From Nocardia brevicatena NBRC 12119 (GTDB taxonomy: Bacteria; Actinomycetota; Actinomycetes; Mycobacteriales; Mycobacteriaceae), in assembly GCF_000308495.1 (NCBI RefSeq), contig NZ_BAFU01000034.1:1-64000 (forward strand): a DNA stretch of 64,000 nt, written 5' to 3'. The notes under the pieces were generated by a model that was given only the letters and a program-made list of their open reading frames with translations, did not search any database and was not told the origin of the DNA. Positions 15,358 through 24,872 of this stretch are shown here, piece by piece. The translations under genes were made by a program, and so were the position numbers. Numbering within the stretch: position 1 is the first letter of the stretch; each line of letters opens with the position of its first letter.

Positions 15358-16575
15358 TCAGCCCTTCACGCACAGCACCTGACGCAGGGTCGCCACCACG
15401 TCGACCAGGTCGCGCTGGGCGTCGATGACCTCGTCGATGTTCTTGTAGGCGGCCGGGATCTCGTCCACCACCCCGGCGTCCTTGCGGGACTCCACGCCCT
15501 CGGTCTGGGCGATCAGATCCGCCACACTGAACTGCCGCTTGGCCGCGTTGCGGCTCATTCGCCGGCCCGCGCCGTGCGAGGCCGACCAGAACGACGCCGG
15601 ATTACCCTTACCGCGCACCACATAGGAGCGGGTACCCATCGAACCGGGGATGAGCGCGAGCTCGCCCTCACCCGCCCGGACGGCACCCTTGCGGGTGACC
15701 AGCATGGGCACCCCGTCGATCAGCTCCTCGGCCACATAGTTGTGGTGACAGCTGATCGGCGCGTCGAACCGGACCTCCCGGGTGGGGAACTCGTCCCGAA
15801 CCGCCTGACACACCAGCGCCAGCATGACCGCCCGGTTACGGGCCGCGTACTCCTGTGCCCAGGTCAGATCGTGCCGGTAGGCGTCCATTTCCGGGGTGTT
15901 CGCCAGGAACACCGCCAGATCGCGGTCGACCAGATTCTGGTTGTGCGGCAGTTTCCGGGCCACCGCTATATGGCGCTCGGCCAGTTCCTTACCGATATTG
16001 CGGCTGCCCGAATGCAGCAGCACCCACACCTGGTCGTCCTGGTCCAGGCAGACCTCGATGAAGTGGTTGCCTCCGCCCAGAGTGCCCATCTGCTTGTGCG
16101 CCTTGGGCTCGCGCGGCGCCACGTGCTCGTCGAGGTCGTTGAACCCCGACCAGAAACGATCCCACCCTGCGCGCAGGGTCGCCGTGTTCACTCCGGACGG
16201 GCGAGCGGCCAGCTTGTCCACCAGGATCGGGTTCTTGTGCGCGGCGAACCCGACCGGCACCGCGCCCTCGATCCGGGAACGCAGCGAACGCAGACTGTCG
16301 GGTAGATCGGCGGCCGTCAGGTCGGTGCGGACGCTTTCCATACCGCAGCCGATATCCACGCCGACCGCGGCGGGCGCGACAGCGTTGCGCATGGCGATCA
16401 CCGAGCCGACCGTGGCACCCTTGCCGAGGTGCACGTCCGGCATGACACGGACACCGTGCACCCATTCCAGTCGCGAGATATTCCGCAGCTGTTGCAGCGC
16501 GGTCGGTTCGATATCGCGCTCATGGGCCCACATCAACGTCCGTGCCCGGGTACCGGACAGCTCGACGGGAAACAT
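15358..16575 (-). CDS. rtcB: RtcB family RNA ligase
   Basis: A 405-residue RtcB protein. Conserved elements include the Mn-binding DIGCGME with its cysteine (about residue 72), GGGNHFIEV, HSGSRNIG, SCHHNYV, and the guanylylated histidine in HGAGRRMSR (about residue 335). RtcB joins 2',3'-cyclic phosphate or 3'-phosphate RNA ends to 5'-OH ends using GTP, in RNA repair or tRNA maintenance. The archease partner is not in the window. The frame is open to 16677, but ATG 16575 with GGAAGGAT upstream gives the standard family start (MFPVELSGTRARTLMWA). The product is cytoplasmic and the gene is monocistronic here. Confidence 0.93.
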   Translation of the reverse strand: MFPVELSGTRARTLMWAHERDIEPTALQQLRNISRLEWVHGVRVMPDVHLGKGATVGSVIAMRNAVAPAAVGVDIGCGMESVRTDLTAADLPDSLRSLRSRIEGAVPVGFAAHKNPILVDKLAARPSGVNTATLRAGWDRFWSGFNDLDEHVAPREPKAHKQMGTLGGGNHFIEVCLDQDDQVWVLLHSGSRNIGKELAERHIAVARKLPHNQNLVDRDLAVFLANTPEMDAYRHDLTWAQEYAARNRAVMLALVCQAVRDEFPTREVRFDAPISCHHNYVAEELIDGVPMLVTRKGAVRAGEGELALIPGSMGTRSYVVRGKGNPASFWSASHGAGRRMSRNAAKRQFSVADLIAQTEGVESRKDAGVVDEIPAAYKNIDEVIDAQRDLVDVVATLRQVLCVKG

Positions 16576-16878
16576 TGTTTCGATCCTTCCGATTTCGCGG
16601 CGAGTGGATGCTCGTCCGCAATATCCACGGTAGGCAGTGCGGCATGGATCGGCATTCGAATTTCGCCCCGTCACCACGAACGCCGCCGTTCATCGCGTTG
16701 TCGAATCAGGTGAGCGCCACCTCGTGCCGGGGACCGGTTTCCTCGGCCATCCACAAGCGGCACAGCGGCGCCGCGATCACGGCCGTCCGGTCATGGCTTG
16801 CCGGTGCGATCCACGAGCTCGGAGTTTCGGGGATGTCCCCGCACATCCCAGGTCTCGAGTACGTTGCCGGAAAGGCCG
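16576..16878. other. Intergenic stretch, no gene seen
   Basis: About 300 bases between rtcB and the ribokinase gene. It must contain the rtcB promoter on the minus strand. The open frames crossing it lack ribosome sites and recognisable domains. Confidence 0.5.
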
Positions 16879-17778
16879 CTACGGTGCCGCCGGCCGGTGA
16901 GCGGGAGTGCTGTCGGAGCGCTCGACGGCCGCCGCGATCTCGGCCCGGTCCGGCAGGGAGGCGCTCGCGCCGAGCCGGGTGGTGGCGAGCGCACCCGCGG
17001 CACCCGCCAGGCGCAGAGCCGCGGCCGGACCGTCCGGCCAGGAGACGGCCAGGGTCCCGGTGAAGGCGTCCCCTGCGCCGGTGGTGTCGACCACGTCGAC
17101 CGGTATACCGGGAACGGCCAGCTCGGTACCGTCCGGTCCGCGGTAGCGGGCACCATCCGCGCCGAGAGTGACCACGAGATGCGGTACCGAGGCGAGCGCC
17201 GCGTCCAGCCGGTCCGCCTCACCCGAGTTCACCACCGCCACGTCGATATGAGCCCACAGGTCAGGCGAAAGGTCTTGTACCGGAGAGGGATTCAGTATCA
17301 CGATGGTGCCGTGGGCTCGGGCGTGGCGGGCGGCGGCGGTCACCGTCGGCACCGGGATCTCCAGTTGACACAGCAGTACGTCGGCGGCAGCGATCACGGA
17401 CAGGTCGTCCTCGGTGAGTTCGGTCATCCGGGCGTTGGCCCCGCCCACGACGACGATGGTGTTCTCGCCGCCGTCGTCGACCACGATCGACGCGACCCCG
17501 CTCGGCCCGTCGACGGTGCGCAGCCGTGCCGTGCCCACCCCGGATTCCGCGAGTGTGCCGCGCAATTGCGCCGCGAACATATCGGTGCCGACGGCGCCGA
17601 GGAACTCCACCCGACCGCCCGCCCGGCTCGCCGCGATGGCCTGATTGGCCCCCTTCCCGCCGGGAACCGTGGTGAACCCACTGCCGAGTACGGTCTCCCC
17701 GGGTTCGGGACGCCGGTCGGTGGTTGTCACCAAGTCCATGTTGACGCTGCCGAGGACGGCGATCAGGGGTGCGGTCAC
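16879..17778 (-). CDS. rbsK: Ribokinase (PfkB family)
   Basis: A 299-residue PfkB-family sugar kinase starting at GTG 17778. The first PfkB signature is around GGKGANQAIAASRAGG (about residues 40-55), and the second signature with the catalytic Asp is DTTGAGDAFTGTL (about 238-250). The N-terminal VLGSVNMDLV and the FLGAVGTDMF strand are typical of ribokinase, which phosphorylates ribose at O5 with ATP. No ribose transporter is adjacent. The C-terminal 20 residues are Pro/Ala-rich and probably disordered. Ribokinase is preferred over fructokinase on the GSVNMD start; the exact sugar is inferred. Confidence 0.85.
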   Translation of the reverse strand: MTAPLIAVLGSVNMDLVTTTDRRPEPGETVLGSGFTTVPGGKGANQAIAASRAGGRVEFLGAVGTDMFAAQLRGTLAESGVGTARLRTVDGPSGVASIVVDDGGENTIVVVGGANARMTELTEDDLSVIAAADVLLCQLEIPVPTVTAAARHARAHGTIVILNPSPVQDLSPDLWAHIDVAVVNSGEADRLDAALASVPHLVVTLGADGARYRGPDGTELAVPGIPVDVVDTTGAGDAFTGTLAVSWPDGPAAALRLAGAAGALATTRLGASASLPDRAEIAAAVERSDSTPAHRPAAP

Positions 17779-17852
17779 CCGAAAAAACGTAGCGCGAATA
17801 CACGGAATCGACTCGAATACGCCTACACGGCGCCGAAAGGAGTTCGAATCGT

Positions 17853-18104
17853 ATGCCGGAGAAGAAGCTGTGGGAACTCAGGCTCGGCATGATCGCCACG
17901 GAAGCCGAGGCGCGGCGGCTCGAGGAACGGATCGCTCGTCTGCTGTGCCCCGATCCGGACCATGCACCGCCCTGCCCCGTCCCATGGTCCATCGCACTGT
18001 GCCCCGAAGAGGACATGCGGTCCGTCGAACAGGAGATGTACCGGGATATCAGGGAGCAGTATCGGATCGAGTCGGCGCACCGGAACGACGCACGAGAACA
18101 ATGA
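17853..18104 (+). CDS. Small conserved hypothetical protein
   Basis: An 83-residue acidic/basic protein: a helical first half (WELRLGMIATEAEARRLEERIARLL), then a CPDPDHAPPCPVPW segment with two cysteines, a third cysteine in ALCPEED, and a charged helix at the end. An AAGGAG lies 10 bases before ATG 17853. The Cys-Pro-Asp...Pro-Cys-Pro pattern recalls small proteins annotated as hypothetical in other actinobacteria. Possibly metal binding, but no function can be assigned. It is divergent from the ribokinase gene and precedes proA by 93 bases. Confidence 0.6.
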   Translation: MPEKKLWELRLGMIATEAEARRLEERIARLLCPDPDHAPPCPVPWSIALCPEEDMRSVEQEMYRDIREQYRIESAHRNDAREQ

Positions 18105-18197
18105 GGGTCGGGTGATGAGGGCCGGCGGCGACAGGCCGGGCGGACAAGGTCCGACAGTGGTGAAGGCCCGGTTCGCAAGGTGCGTAGGCTATACCCC

Positions 18198-19463
18198 ATG
18201 ACCGTAGAAACAACGGCCGAGTCCGATGTGCGCGAAGCGGTCCACGATGCCGCGCGCAAGGCCCGGGTCGCCGCGCGGGTACTCGCACAGGCGACCACCG
18301 CCGAGAAGAACGAAGCCCTGCACGCCGCCGCGGACGCGCTCCTGGCCGCCGCCGACACCGTTCTGGCCGCCAACGGTGAGGACCTGGTGGCCGCGAGGGC
18401 CGCCGGCACCGCGGAATCGCTGCTGGACCGGCTGCGGCTCACCAAGGACCGGATCGACGGGATCGCGTCGGGGCTGCGGCAGGTGGCGGGGCTGCCCGAC
18501 CCGGTCGGGGATGTGGTGCGCGGGTCGACGCTGCCGAACGGGCTGGAGATCCGTCAGGTGCGGGTGCCGCTCGGGGTGGTGGGCATGGTGTACGAGGCCC
18601 GGCCCAATGTGACCGTCGACGCGTTCGGGCTGGCGCTCAAGTCCGGTAACGCCGCGCTGCTGCGAGGGTCCTCGTCGGCGGCCCGGTCGAACGCGGCGCT
18701 GGTCGCGGTATTGCGCGACGCGCTTGCCGCGCAGGGGCTTCCGGCCGACGCGGTGCAGCTGCTGCCCAGCGAGGACCGGGCCGGCGTTACCCATCTGATC
18801 CAGGCGCGCGGCCTGGTGGACGTGGTGATTCCGCGGGGTGGCGCGGGACTGATCAATGCCGTGGTGCGCGACGCCCAGGTGCCGACCATCGAGACCGGCA
18901 CCGGCAACTGCCACGTCTACGTGCACGCCGCCGCCGACCTGGATATGGCCGAGCAGATCCTGATCAACGCCAAGACCCGGCGGCCCAGCGTGTGCAACGC
19001 CGCCGAAACCGTGCTGATCGACTCGGCCATCGCCGATACCGCGCTGCCGCGGCTGACCCAGGCGCTCACCGACAAGGGCATCACCCTGCACGGCGATCTG
19101 CCCGGTATGGTCCCTGCCACCGACGCCGACTGGGGTGAGGAGTACCTGACCCTCGATATCGCGGTGAAGGTCGTCGACGGCCTGGACGCCGCGGTGGACC
19201 ACATCAACACCTGGGGCACCGGTCACACCGAGGCCATCGTCACCGGTGATCTGGCCGCGGCGCGGGCGTTCACCGGCCGCGTGGACGCCGCCGCCGTGAT
19301 GGTGAACGCCTCCACCGCCTTTACCGACGGCGAGCAGTTCGGGTTCGGCGCCGAGATCGGGATCTCCACCCAGAAACTGCACGCCCGCGGCCCGATGGGG
19401 CTGCCGGAACTCACCACCACCAAGTGGGTGGTGTGGGGCGAGGGGCAGGTCCGGCCCGTCTGA
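18198..19463 (+). CDS. proA: Gamma-glutamyl phosphate reductase
   Basis: A 421-residue enzyme of the aldehyde-dehydrogenase fold that reduces gamma-glutamyl phosphate with NADPH to glutamate semialdehyde in proline synthesis. Diagnostic parts: [30 protein letters not shown] (about residues 115-145), [18 protein letters not shown], and the catalytic cysteine in [10 protein letters not shown] (about residue 265). The end ([20 protein letters not shown]) is canonical. Length matches the family. ATG 18198 was chosen over an earlier in-frame codon because it directly follows a TAGGCTAT promoter-like segment; a leaderless or short-leader transcript is possible. proB is not in the window. The next gene (MoxR ATPase) follows in the same direction. 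Confidence 0.96.
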   Translation: MTVETTAESDVREAVHDAARKARVAARVLAQATTAEKNEALHAAADALLAAADTVLAANGEDLVAARAAGTAESLLDRLRLTKDRIDGIASGLRQVAGLPDPVGDVVRGSTLPNGLEIRQVRVPLGVVGMVYEARPNVTVDAFGLALKSGNAALLRGSSSAARSNAALVAVLRDALAAQGLPADAVQLLPSEDRAGVTHLIQARGLVDVVIPRGGAGLINAVVRDAQVPTIETGTGNCHVYVHAAADLDMAEQILINAKTRRPSVCNAAETVLIDSAIADTALPRLTQALTDKGITLHGDLPGMVPATDADWGEEYLTLDIAVKVVDGLDAAVDHINTWGTGHTEAIVTGDLAAARAFTGRVDAAAVMVNASTAFTDGEQFGFGAEIGISTQKLHARGPMGLPELTTTKWVVWGEGQVRPV

Positions 19464-19516
19464 TTCGAACCCGATCCCTGTAGCGTGGGGATCAGAGTTC
19501 GACGGAAGGACGGCCG

Positions 19517-20410
19517 ATGGATCCTGCGAGTCCGATTGTCCCGCCGGTCCAGGAGCCGATCTTCGCATCGGTCGACGAGGTGATCGAGCGTCTCGCCGAG
19601 ACCGGCTATCTGGCCGACAAGGCCACCGCGACGTCGGTGTTCCTGGCCGACCGGCTGGGCAAGCCGCTGCTCGTCGAGGGTCCGGCCGGGGTCGGGAAAA
19701 CCGAGCTGGCGCGGGCCGTGGCGCAGACCGCGGGCGCGGACCTGGTGCGGTTGCAGTGCTATGAGGGCGTCGACGAGGCGCGGGCACTGTACGAGTGGAA
19801 CCACGCCAAACAGATTCTGCGCATCCAGGCCGCCAACGAGAACGATTGGGCCGAGACGAAGGCCGACGTGTTCACCGAGGAATTCCTGCTGTCGCGGCCA
19901 CTGCTCACCGCCATCCGGCGTACCGGGCCGACAGTGCTGCTGGTCGACGAGACCGACAAGGCCGATGTCGAGATCGAGGGCCTGCTGTTGGAGGTGCTCA
20001 GCGATTTCGCGGTGACCGTGCCGGAGCTCGGCACCATCACCGCCACCCGCCGGCCGTTCGTGGTCCTCACCTCGAACGCCACCCGAGAGCTGTCGGAGGC
20101 GCTCAAACGGCGCTGTCTGTACCTGCACCTGGACTTCCCGGACGAGGAACTGGAACGCCGGATCCTGGCGAGCCGGGTCCCGGAGCTGCCCCAGGCCGTC
20201 GCCGCCCAGCTGGTGCGGATCGTGCACGTACTGCGCGGAATGCAGTTGAAGAAACTGCCCTCGGTGGCCGAGTCCATCGACTGGGGCCGCACCCTGCTCG
20301 CGCTCGGACATACCGATCTGGACGACGCCACCGTGCGCGCCACCCTGGGGGTGGTGCTCAAACATCGAAGCGACCATCAGCGTGCACTGGCCGAGCTCAA
20401 ACCGGCGTGA
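19517..20410 (+). CDS. MoxR-family AAA+ ATPase
   Basis: A 297-residue AAA+ ATPase. Walker A is GPAGVGKTEL (about residues 54-63), Walker B is VLLVDETDKAD (about 138-148), and sensor 1 is VLTSN (about 182-186). MoxR ATPases act as chaperones that insert cofactors or assemble complexes together with VWA-domain proteins. The gene overlaps no other but ends 4 bases before the VWA gene, so the two form a translational pair. Synteny with the Rv2426c/Rv2425c pair between proA and nadD in M. tuberculosis is recalled from memory. The client of this pair is unknown. Confidence 0.88.
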   Translation: MDPASPIVPPVQEPIFASVDEVIERLAETGYLADKATATSVFLADRLGKPLLVEGPAGVGKTELARAVAQTAGADLVRLQCYEGVDEARALYEWNHAKQILRIQAANENDWAETKADVFTEEFLLSRPLLTAIRRTGPTVLLVDETDKADVEIEGLLLEVLSDFAVTVPELGTITATRRPFVVLTSNATRELSEALKRRCLYLHLDFPDEELERRILASRVPELPQAVAAQLVRIVHVLRGMQLKKLPSVAESIDWGRTLLALGHTDLDDATVRATLGVVLKHRSDHQRALAELKPA

Positions 20411-20414
20411 CGCC

Positions 20415-21839
20415 GTGAACGCACAACCGGCCGCGGGCGAGGGTTCGCCACTGCACGCGCCACACGGACTGTCCGGACATCTGGTCGGATTCGTGGAGGC
20501 GCTGCGGGCACGCGGTATCCCGGTGGGACCGTCGGAGACGGTCGACGCCGGGCGGGTGCTGTCGGTGCTCGACCTCCTGGACCGGGAGGTGATGCGCGAG
20601 GGTCTGGCGTGCGCGCTGCTGCGCAGAACCACCCATCGCGCTACTTTCGACGGACTGTTCGATCTGTGGTTCCCGGTGGCGATCGGCGTCCGGGACGCGG
20701 AGGCCGACGAGGTCGAGGTGCCGCGCCGAGCCGATGGCGAAGTGGATATTCCCGCCCTACGTCGGATGCTGGCCGAGTTGCTCGCCGAGGAGGGCTCCAC
20801 CGGCCGGTTGGCGGCGCTGGCCGGGCAGATGGTCGAGCAGATGGGGCAGTACCAATCGGCCCGTGGACCGTCGTTCTCGGCGTATCAGACGCTTGAGGAA
20901 GTACAGCTGCAGACCCTGCTGGTGCAGGTGCTGGCCGGTATGAGCGGGCCGGGTGCGAGCGATTTCGACACCGAGGTGGCGCGGCGGGCCGCCCGCGCCC
21001 GGATCGAGCGGTTCCGCGCCACCGTGGAGGCCGAGACCCGCCGGCGGATGGCCGAACGGATCGGCCGGGAGAAGGTCGCGAGCTACGGGGTGGCCAAACA
21101 GGCCGAGGAGGTCGATTTCCTGCGCGCCTCCCCGGCGGAACTGGCCGAACTGCGGCGCAGCACCCAGCGGCTGGCCCGGGTTCTCGCCTCCCGGCTCGCC
21201 GCCCGCCGACGCCGCGCCCGGCGGGGCGAGATCGACCTGCGGCGCACCCTGCGCGCATCAATGTCCACCGGCGGGGTGCCGATCGACCTGGTGCACCGCA
21301 AACCGCGGCCCGGCCGCCCCGAACTGGTGCTGCTGTGTGATGTGTCCGGTTCCGTCGCCGGGTTCAGCAACTTCACCCTGCTGCTGGTGAGCGCGCTGCG
21401 GGAGCAGTTCTCCCGGGTGCGCATCTTCGCCTTCGTGGACCGTGCCGACGAGGTCACCCGGTTCTTCGACCCGCACACTCAGCTGGACGAGGCCATGCAG
21501 AAGATCTTCGCCGAGGCCGATATCGTCGGCTACGACGGGCACTCCGACTACGGCAGCGCCTTCGCCGGTTTCGCCCGCGATTTTCCCGACGCCGTCACCG
21601 GCCGCAGTTCGCTGCTCGTCCTCGGCGATGCCCGCACCAACTATCGCGATCCGGAGTCGAACACCCTGCGTGATCTGGTCGCCACCGCCAAACACGCACA
21701 CTGGCTCAACCCGGAACCGCGCGCCCAGTGGGGGTCGGGGGACTCGGCGGCGCAGCGCTATCGGCAGGTCATCGAGATGCACGAATGCCGGTCGGCCGCC
21801 CAGTTGACAGCGGTGGTCTCCCGACTGCTTCCGGTTTGA
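20415..21839 (+). CDS. VWA domain-containing CoxE-like protein
   Basis: A 474-residue protein beginning at GTG 20415. Residues 1-270 are charged and helical; residues 290-470 form a von Willebrand A domain of the CoxE type, with the MIDAS motif [10 protein letters not shown] at about 309 and the matching [13 protein letters not shown] and VLGDART segments. CoxE/VWA proteins work with MoxR ATPases (the preceding gene) in maturing enzymes such as CO dehydrogenase. No such client enzyme is nearby, so the pair's target is open. It has an Arg-rich stretch around residue 265 and no membrane segment. Confidence 0.87.
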   Translation: MNAQPAAGEGSPLHAPHGLSGHLVGFVEALRARGIPVGPSETVDAGRVLSVLDLLDREVMREGLACALLRRTTHRATFDGLFDLWFPVAIGVRDAEADEVEVPRRADGEVDIPALRRMLAELLAEEGSTGRLAALAGQMVEQMGQYQSARGPSFSAYQTLEEVQLQTLLVQVLAGMSGPGASDFDTEVARRAARARIERFRATVEAETRRRMAERIGREKVASYGVAKQAEEVDFLRASPAELAELRRSTQRLARVLASRLAARRRRARRGEIDLRRTLRASMSTGGVPIDLVHRKPRPGRPELVLLCDVSGSVAGFSNFTLLLVSALREQFSRVRIFAFVDRADEVTRFFDPHTQLDEAMQKIFAEADIVGYDGHSDYGSAFAGFARDFPDAVTGRSSLLVLGDARTNYRDPESNTLRDLVATAKHAHWLNPEPRAQWGSGDSAAQRYRQVIEMHECRSAAQLTAVVSRLLPV

Positions 21840-21870
21840 GCCGCCGGCTCACCCGATAAGCTCGATTGCT

Positions 21871-22608
21871 ATGCACACGACAGGCCAGGGCGGACGCAAA
21901 CTGGGGGTGATGGGCGGTACCTTCGATCCCATCCACCACGGTCACCTGGTCGCCGCCAGTGAGGTCGCGCACCGGTTCGAACTCGACGAAGTGATCTTCG
22001 TCCCCACCGGACAGCCGTGGCAGAAGGCGGGCCGGCAGGTCAGCCCCGCCGAGGACCGTTATCTGATGACGGTGATCGCGACCGCGTCCAATCCGCGATT
22101 CTCGGTGAGCCGCGCCGATATCGACCGCGGCAAGGTCACCTACACGGTCGATACGTTGCGCGATCTGCGCACCCACTATCCGGGCGCCGAGCTGTACTTC
22201 ATCACCGGAGCGGACGCGCTGGCGAATATCCTCACATGGCAGGATTGGGCGGAACTGTTCGATCTGGCGAAATTCGTCGGTGTGAGCCGGCCGGGGTACG
22301 AGCTGAACATCGATCATCTGGAGGAACATCTGCGCGATTTCCCCGATGACGCGGTGACCATGGTCGAAGTCCCCGCGCTGGCGATCTCGTCCAGTGAATG
22401 CCGCCGCCGAGCGGCGGAGAACCGGCCCGTGTGGTACCTGGTGCCCGATGGTGTCGTGCAGTACATAACCAAGCGGCACCTGTATGTGCCGCCTGCAGCG
22501 GAGGGTAGTGGAATGAGCGGGTCAGGCCCGGGGGAGGCGCAGCGGCATGAGCACGGAGGGCCCCCGTCCGTTCCCGATCACGGCGGAGTGAGTGAGGTGC
22601 ACCGATGA
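21871..22608 (+). CDS. nadD: Nicotinate-nucleotide adenylyltransferase
   Basis: A 245-residue enzyme that adenylates nicotinate mononucleotide in NAD synthesis. It has the nucleotidyltransferase motif [11 protein letters not shown] (about residues 15-25) and the C-terminal ISSSECRRR that corresponds to ISxTx[17 protein letters not shown] is also typical. A C-terminal tail of about 40 residues rich in Gly/Ser/Pro/His goes beyond the usual end of the family. It overlaps rsfS by 4 bases (ATGA), indicating coupled translation in an operon nadD-rsfS-gpgP-octT. Confidence 0.95.
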   Translation: MHTTGQGGRKLGVMGGTFDPIHHGHLVAASEVAHRFELDEVIFVPTGQPWQKAGRQVSPAEDRYLMTVIATASNPRFSVSRADIDRGKVTYTVDTLRDLRTHYPGAELYFITGADALANILTWQDWAELFDLAKFVGVSRPGYELNIDHLEEHLRDFPDDAVTMVEVPALAISSSECRRRAAENRPVWYLVPDGVVQYITKRHLYVPPAAEGSGMSGSGPGEAQRHEHGGPPSVPDHGGVSEVHR

Positions 22609-23006
22609 CAGCGTCGGCGGAAGCAGTGGAGATGGCGCAGGTCGCGGCGCTGGCGGCGGACGAGAAACTGGCTGCCGACGTGGTCGTACTGGACGTCTCC
22701 GAACAGTTGGTGGTGACCGACTGTTTCGTCATCGCCTCGGCGCCGAACGAACGCCAGGTGAACGCGATCGTCGACAATGTCGAGGAGAAACTGCGCAACG
22801 CCGGGCACCGACCGGTGCGCCGGGAAGGGGCCCGCGAGGGCCGGTGGGTGCTGCTGGACTATGTGGACATGGTGGTGCACATCCAGCACAACGACGAGCG
22901 CAATTTCTATGCCCTGGAACGGCTGTGGAAGGACTGCCCCATCGTTCCCGTGGCGGGTATCGGAGCCCCGCCCGCCGATCGTGATTCCGCCGGAGACGCC
23001 GAGTGA
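22605..23006 (+). CDS. rsfS: Ribosome silencing factor RsfS
   Basis: A 133-residue protein of the RsfS/Iojap family: [26 protein letters not shown] (about residues 30-55), [20 protein letters not shown], then [12 protein letters not shown]. RsfS binds ribosomal protein L14 and blocks subunit joining under starvation. It starts in the stop codon of nadD (ATGA overlap) and its own TGA overlaps the GTG of gpgP. The nadD-rsfS pair is conserved in most actinobacteria. Confidence 0.95.
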   Translation: MTASAEAVEMAQVAALAADEKLAADVVVLDVSEQLVVTDCFVIASAPNERQVNAIVDNVEEKLRNAGHRPVRREGAREGRWVLLDYVDMVVHIQHNDERNFYALERLWKDCPIVPVAGIGAPPADRDSAGDAE

Positions 23007-23662
23007 GCAAGTACGCCGATGTGCGCACCCTGATACTGCTGCGCCACGGACAAACAGAATGGAACGCCGACGATCGGATGCAGGGGCAGATCGATACCGA
23101 TCTCACCGATCTGGGCCGCCGTCAGGCGAAAGAGGCCGCGCGGGAACTGGTGTCGCGCAAGGTGATCGGCATAGTCGCCTCCGATCTGAGACGCGCTTAC
23201 GACACCGCGCTGATCCTGGCCGAGTCCACCTCGCTCGAGGTGGTACGCGATGAACGTTTGCGCGAAACCCACCTGGGGGGGTGGCAGGGTCTGACCAGTC
23301 GCGAATTCGACGCCGACCATCCGGGCGCGCGAGTGGCCTGGCGGATGGACGCGAGCTACTCACCGCCCGGCGGGGAGACCAAACTCGAGGTCGGCGCGCG
23401 TGCGCTGCCGGTGGTGCGGGAACTGTATGCCGAGCGGCAGGATTGGCCCGGCGCGACTATCATCCTGGTGGCGCACGGCGGGCTGATCGCTGCCCTCACG
23501 GCCGCGCTGCTGGATCTGCCGCCACGGAGCTGGCCCGCCCTCGGTGGCTTGGCCAACGCCAGCTGGGTGCAGCTGAGCAGCCACGGTCCGAGTATCGAAC
23601 AGCCCGGATGGCGCCTCGATGTGTGGAATGCAGCGGCGAAGGTAGCACCCGATGTCCTCTGA
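23003..23662 (+). CDS. gpgP: Histidine phosphatase, probable glucosyl-3-phosphoglycerate phosphatase
   Basis: A 219-residue histidine-phosphatase-family enzyme. The catalytic histidine is in [10 protein letters not shown] (about residues 12-21), the family Glu in [10 protein letters not shown] (about 85), and the second histidine in [11 protein letters not shown] (about 157). Position between rsfS and an octT-like gene matches Rv2419c, characterised as GpgP, which dephosphorylates glucosyl-3-phosphoglycerate on the way to methylglucose lipopolysaccharides. The specific name therefore rests on synteny, while the fold is clear from sequence. It starts at GTG 23003 overlapping the rsfS stop. Confidence 0.83.
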   Translation: MSKYADVRTLILLRHGQTEWNADDRMQGQIDTDLTDLGRRQAKEAARELVSRKVIGIVASDLRRAYDTALILAESTSLEVVRDERLRETHLGGWQGLTSREFDADHPGARVAWRMDASYSPPGGETKLEVGARALPVVRELYAERQDWPGATIILVAHGGLIAALTAALLDLPPRSWPALGGLANASWVQLSSHGPSIEQPGWRLDVWNAAAKVAPDVL

Positions 23663-24869
23663 AGAACCGATCCGGCAGGTGCCGGACGAACTGTTCCGGA
23701 AAGTTTCCGCGAAACCGGAACGAACCCTCCCCGACGCGCTGTTCGGCCCGCCGCCGCGCCCGGCGAGCAGTGAAACCGCCACGGTGGACACTGCCGGCGC
23801 GGGAGACGACGGTACAGGGGGGGACGAGCAGGCGGATTCGGACGAGGGTTCCGAGCCAGGCGATGGGGGACGGCACCCGCCCGGGGCCGTGGGGGGTGCG
23901 GGGGGTGACACCGGGGGGTCGGTTGTCGACGTTGTGGAGCGTGCCGGCGAGAGTTCGGCCGGCGCAGCTGTTTCCGGGGAGTACGCGGTGGATGTGAGCG
24001 CGCCGCCGGAACCGGTCGACGAGACGTCGGATGCGGGCCGGGCGGTAACCGTCGGGACCGCACCGGAACAGGAGCCGGAACTCGTGGCGGACACGGTATC
24101 GAATCCGAAGTCCGGGCCGGACGCGGAGCCGAACTCGCCGGATGTGGCGGACGAGTCGACGCCGCGGCGGCCGGTGCTGCTCGTGATCGCCGATTCGCTG
24201 GCATATTTCGGCCCGAAAGGCGGTCTGCCCGCGGACCATCCGCGGATCTGGCCGAATCTGGTGGCGGCCGAGCTCGATTGGGAGGTCGAACTGGTCGCCC
24301 GGATCGGCTGGACCTGTCGGGACGCGTACTGGGCGCTGATCGGTGATCCACGTGTCTGGGCGGCGGTACCGCATGCCGGTGCCGTGGTGTTCGCGGTCGG
24401 CGGAATGGACACCCTGCCGTCGCCGCTGCCCACCGCGCTGCGGGAGCAGATCCGCTATATCCGGCCGCCGGGGCTGCGCCGGGTGGTGCGGTCGAGTTAT
24501 CAGTGGTTGCAGCCGAGGCTGTCCAAACTCGGGTGGCCGGTGGCGCTGCCGCCGAAGGTGAGCATCGACTACCTGGAGAAGTCGCGGGCGGCGCTGGCGC
24601 AACTGCGCCCCGATCTGCCCGTGGTCGCGGTGCTGCCGTCGGTGCACGACTGCGCGGCCTACGGCCGGGTGCATCGCGGGCGGGATACCGCGGTGCGCGC
24701 GCTCGAGGCCTGGTCGGCACGCACCGGTGTGCCGCTGGTGGATCTCGCCGAGGCGGTGCGCGACAATGTCTTCTCCGAGGAATCGAACCCCGATGGTATC
24801 CACTGGGGCTGGGCCGGGCACACCGCCGTGGCCAATGCGATGGTGAAAACTCTGCAGGAGGTCGGATAG
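23652..24869 (+). CDS. octT: SGNH-fold acyltransferase, probable diglucosylglycerate octanoyltransferase with long disordered N-terminus
   Basis: A 405-residue protein. Residues about 175-405 carry an SGNH hydrolase fold: block [15 protein letters not shown] (serine at about 183), GGMDTL, and the C-terminal catalytic Asp-x-x-His in [12 protein letters not shown] (about 388). By synteny with Rv2418c this is OctT, which octanoylates diglucosylglycerate in methylglucose lipopolysaccharide synthesis. Residues 1 to about 172 are an unusual low-complexity Gly/Glu/Asp/Ala-rich extension, opening with a short repeated motif (VPDELFRKV and LPDALFG). Characterised OctT proteins lack this. The start overlaps gpgP by 11 bases; an internal start cannot be excluded. 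Confidence 0.78.
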   Translation: MSSEEPIRQVPDELFRKVSAKPERTLPDALFGPPPRPASSETATVDTAGAGDDGTGGDEQADSDEGSEPGDGGRHPPGAVGGAGGDTGGSVVDVVERAGESSAGAAVSGEYAVDVSAPPEPVDETSDAGRAVTVGTAPEQEPELVADTVSNPKSGPDAEPNSPDVADESTPRRPVLLVIADSLAYFGPKGGLPADHPRIWPNLVAAELDWEVELVARIGWTCRDAYWALIGDPRVWAAVPHAGAVVFAVGGMDTLPSPLPTALREQIRYIRPPGLRRVVRSSYQWLQPRLSKLGWPVALPPKVSIDYLEKSRAALAQLRPDLPVVAVLPSVHDCAAYGRVHRGRDTAVRALEAWSARTGVPLVDLAEAVRDNVFSEESNPDGIHWGWAGHTAVANAMVKTLQEVG

Positions 24870-24872
24870 TCC

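Noticed and set aside
16542-17063. Plus-strand frame across the rtcB-ribokinase gap
   Set aside because: It runs into the ribokinase gene antisense with shadow-like Arg/Pro text; no homology pattern was recognised.
19430-19500. tRNA-like T-arm sequence (GGGTTCGAATC on the minus strand)
   Set aside because: The flanking bases do not form a T-stem, acceptor stem or anticodon arm, so it is chance.
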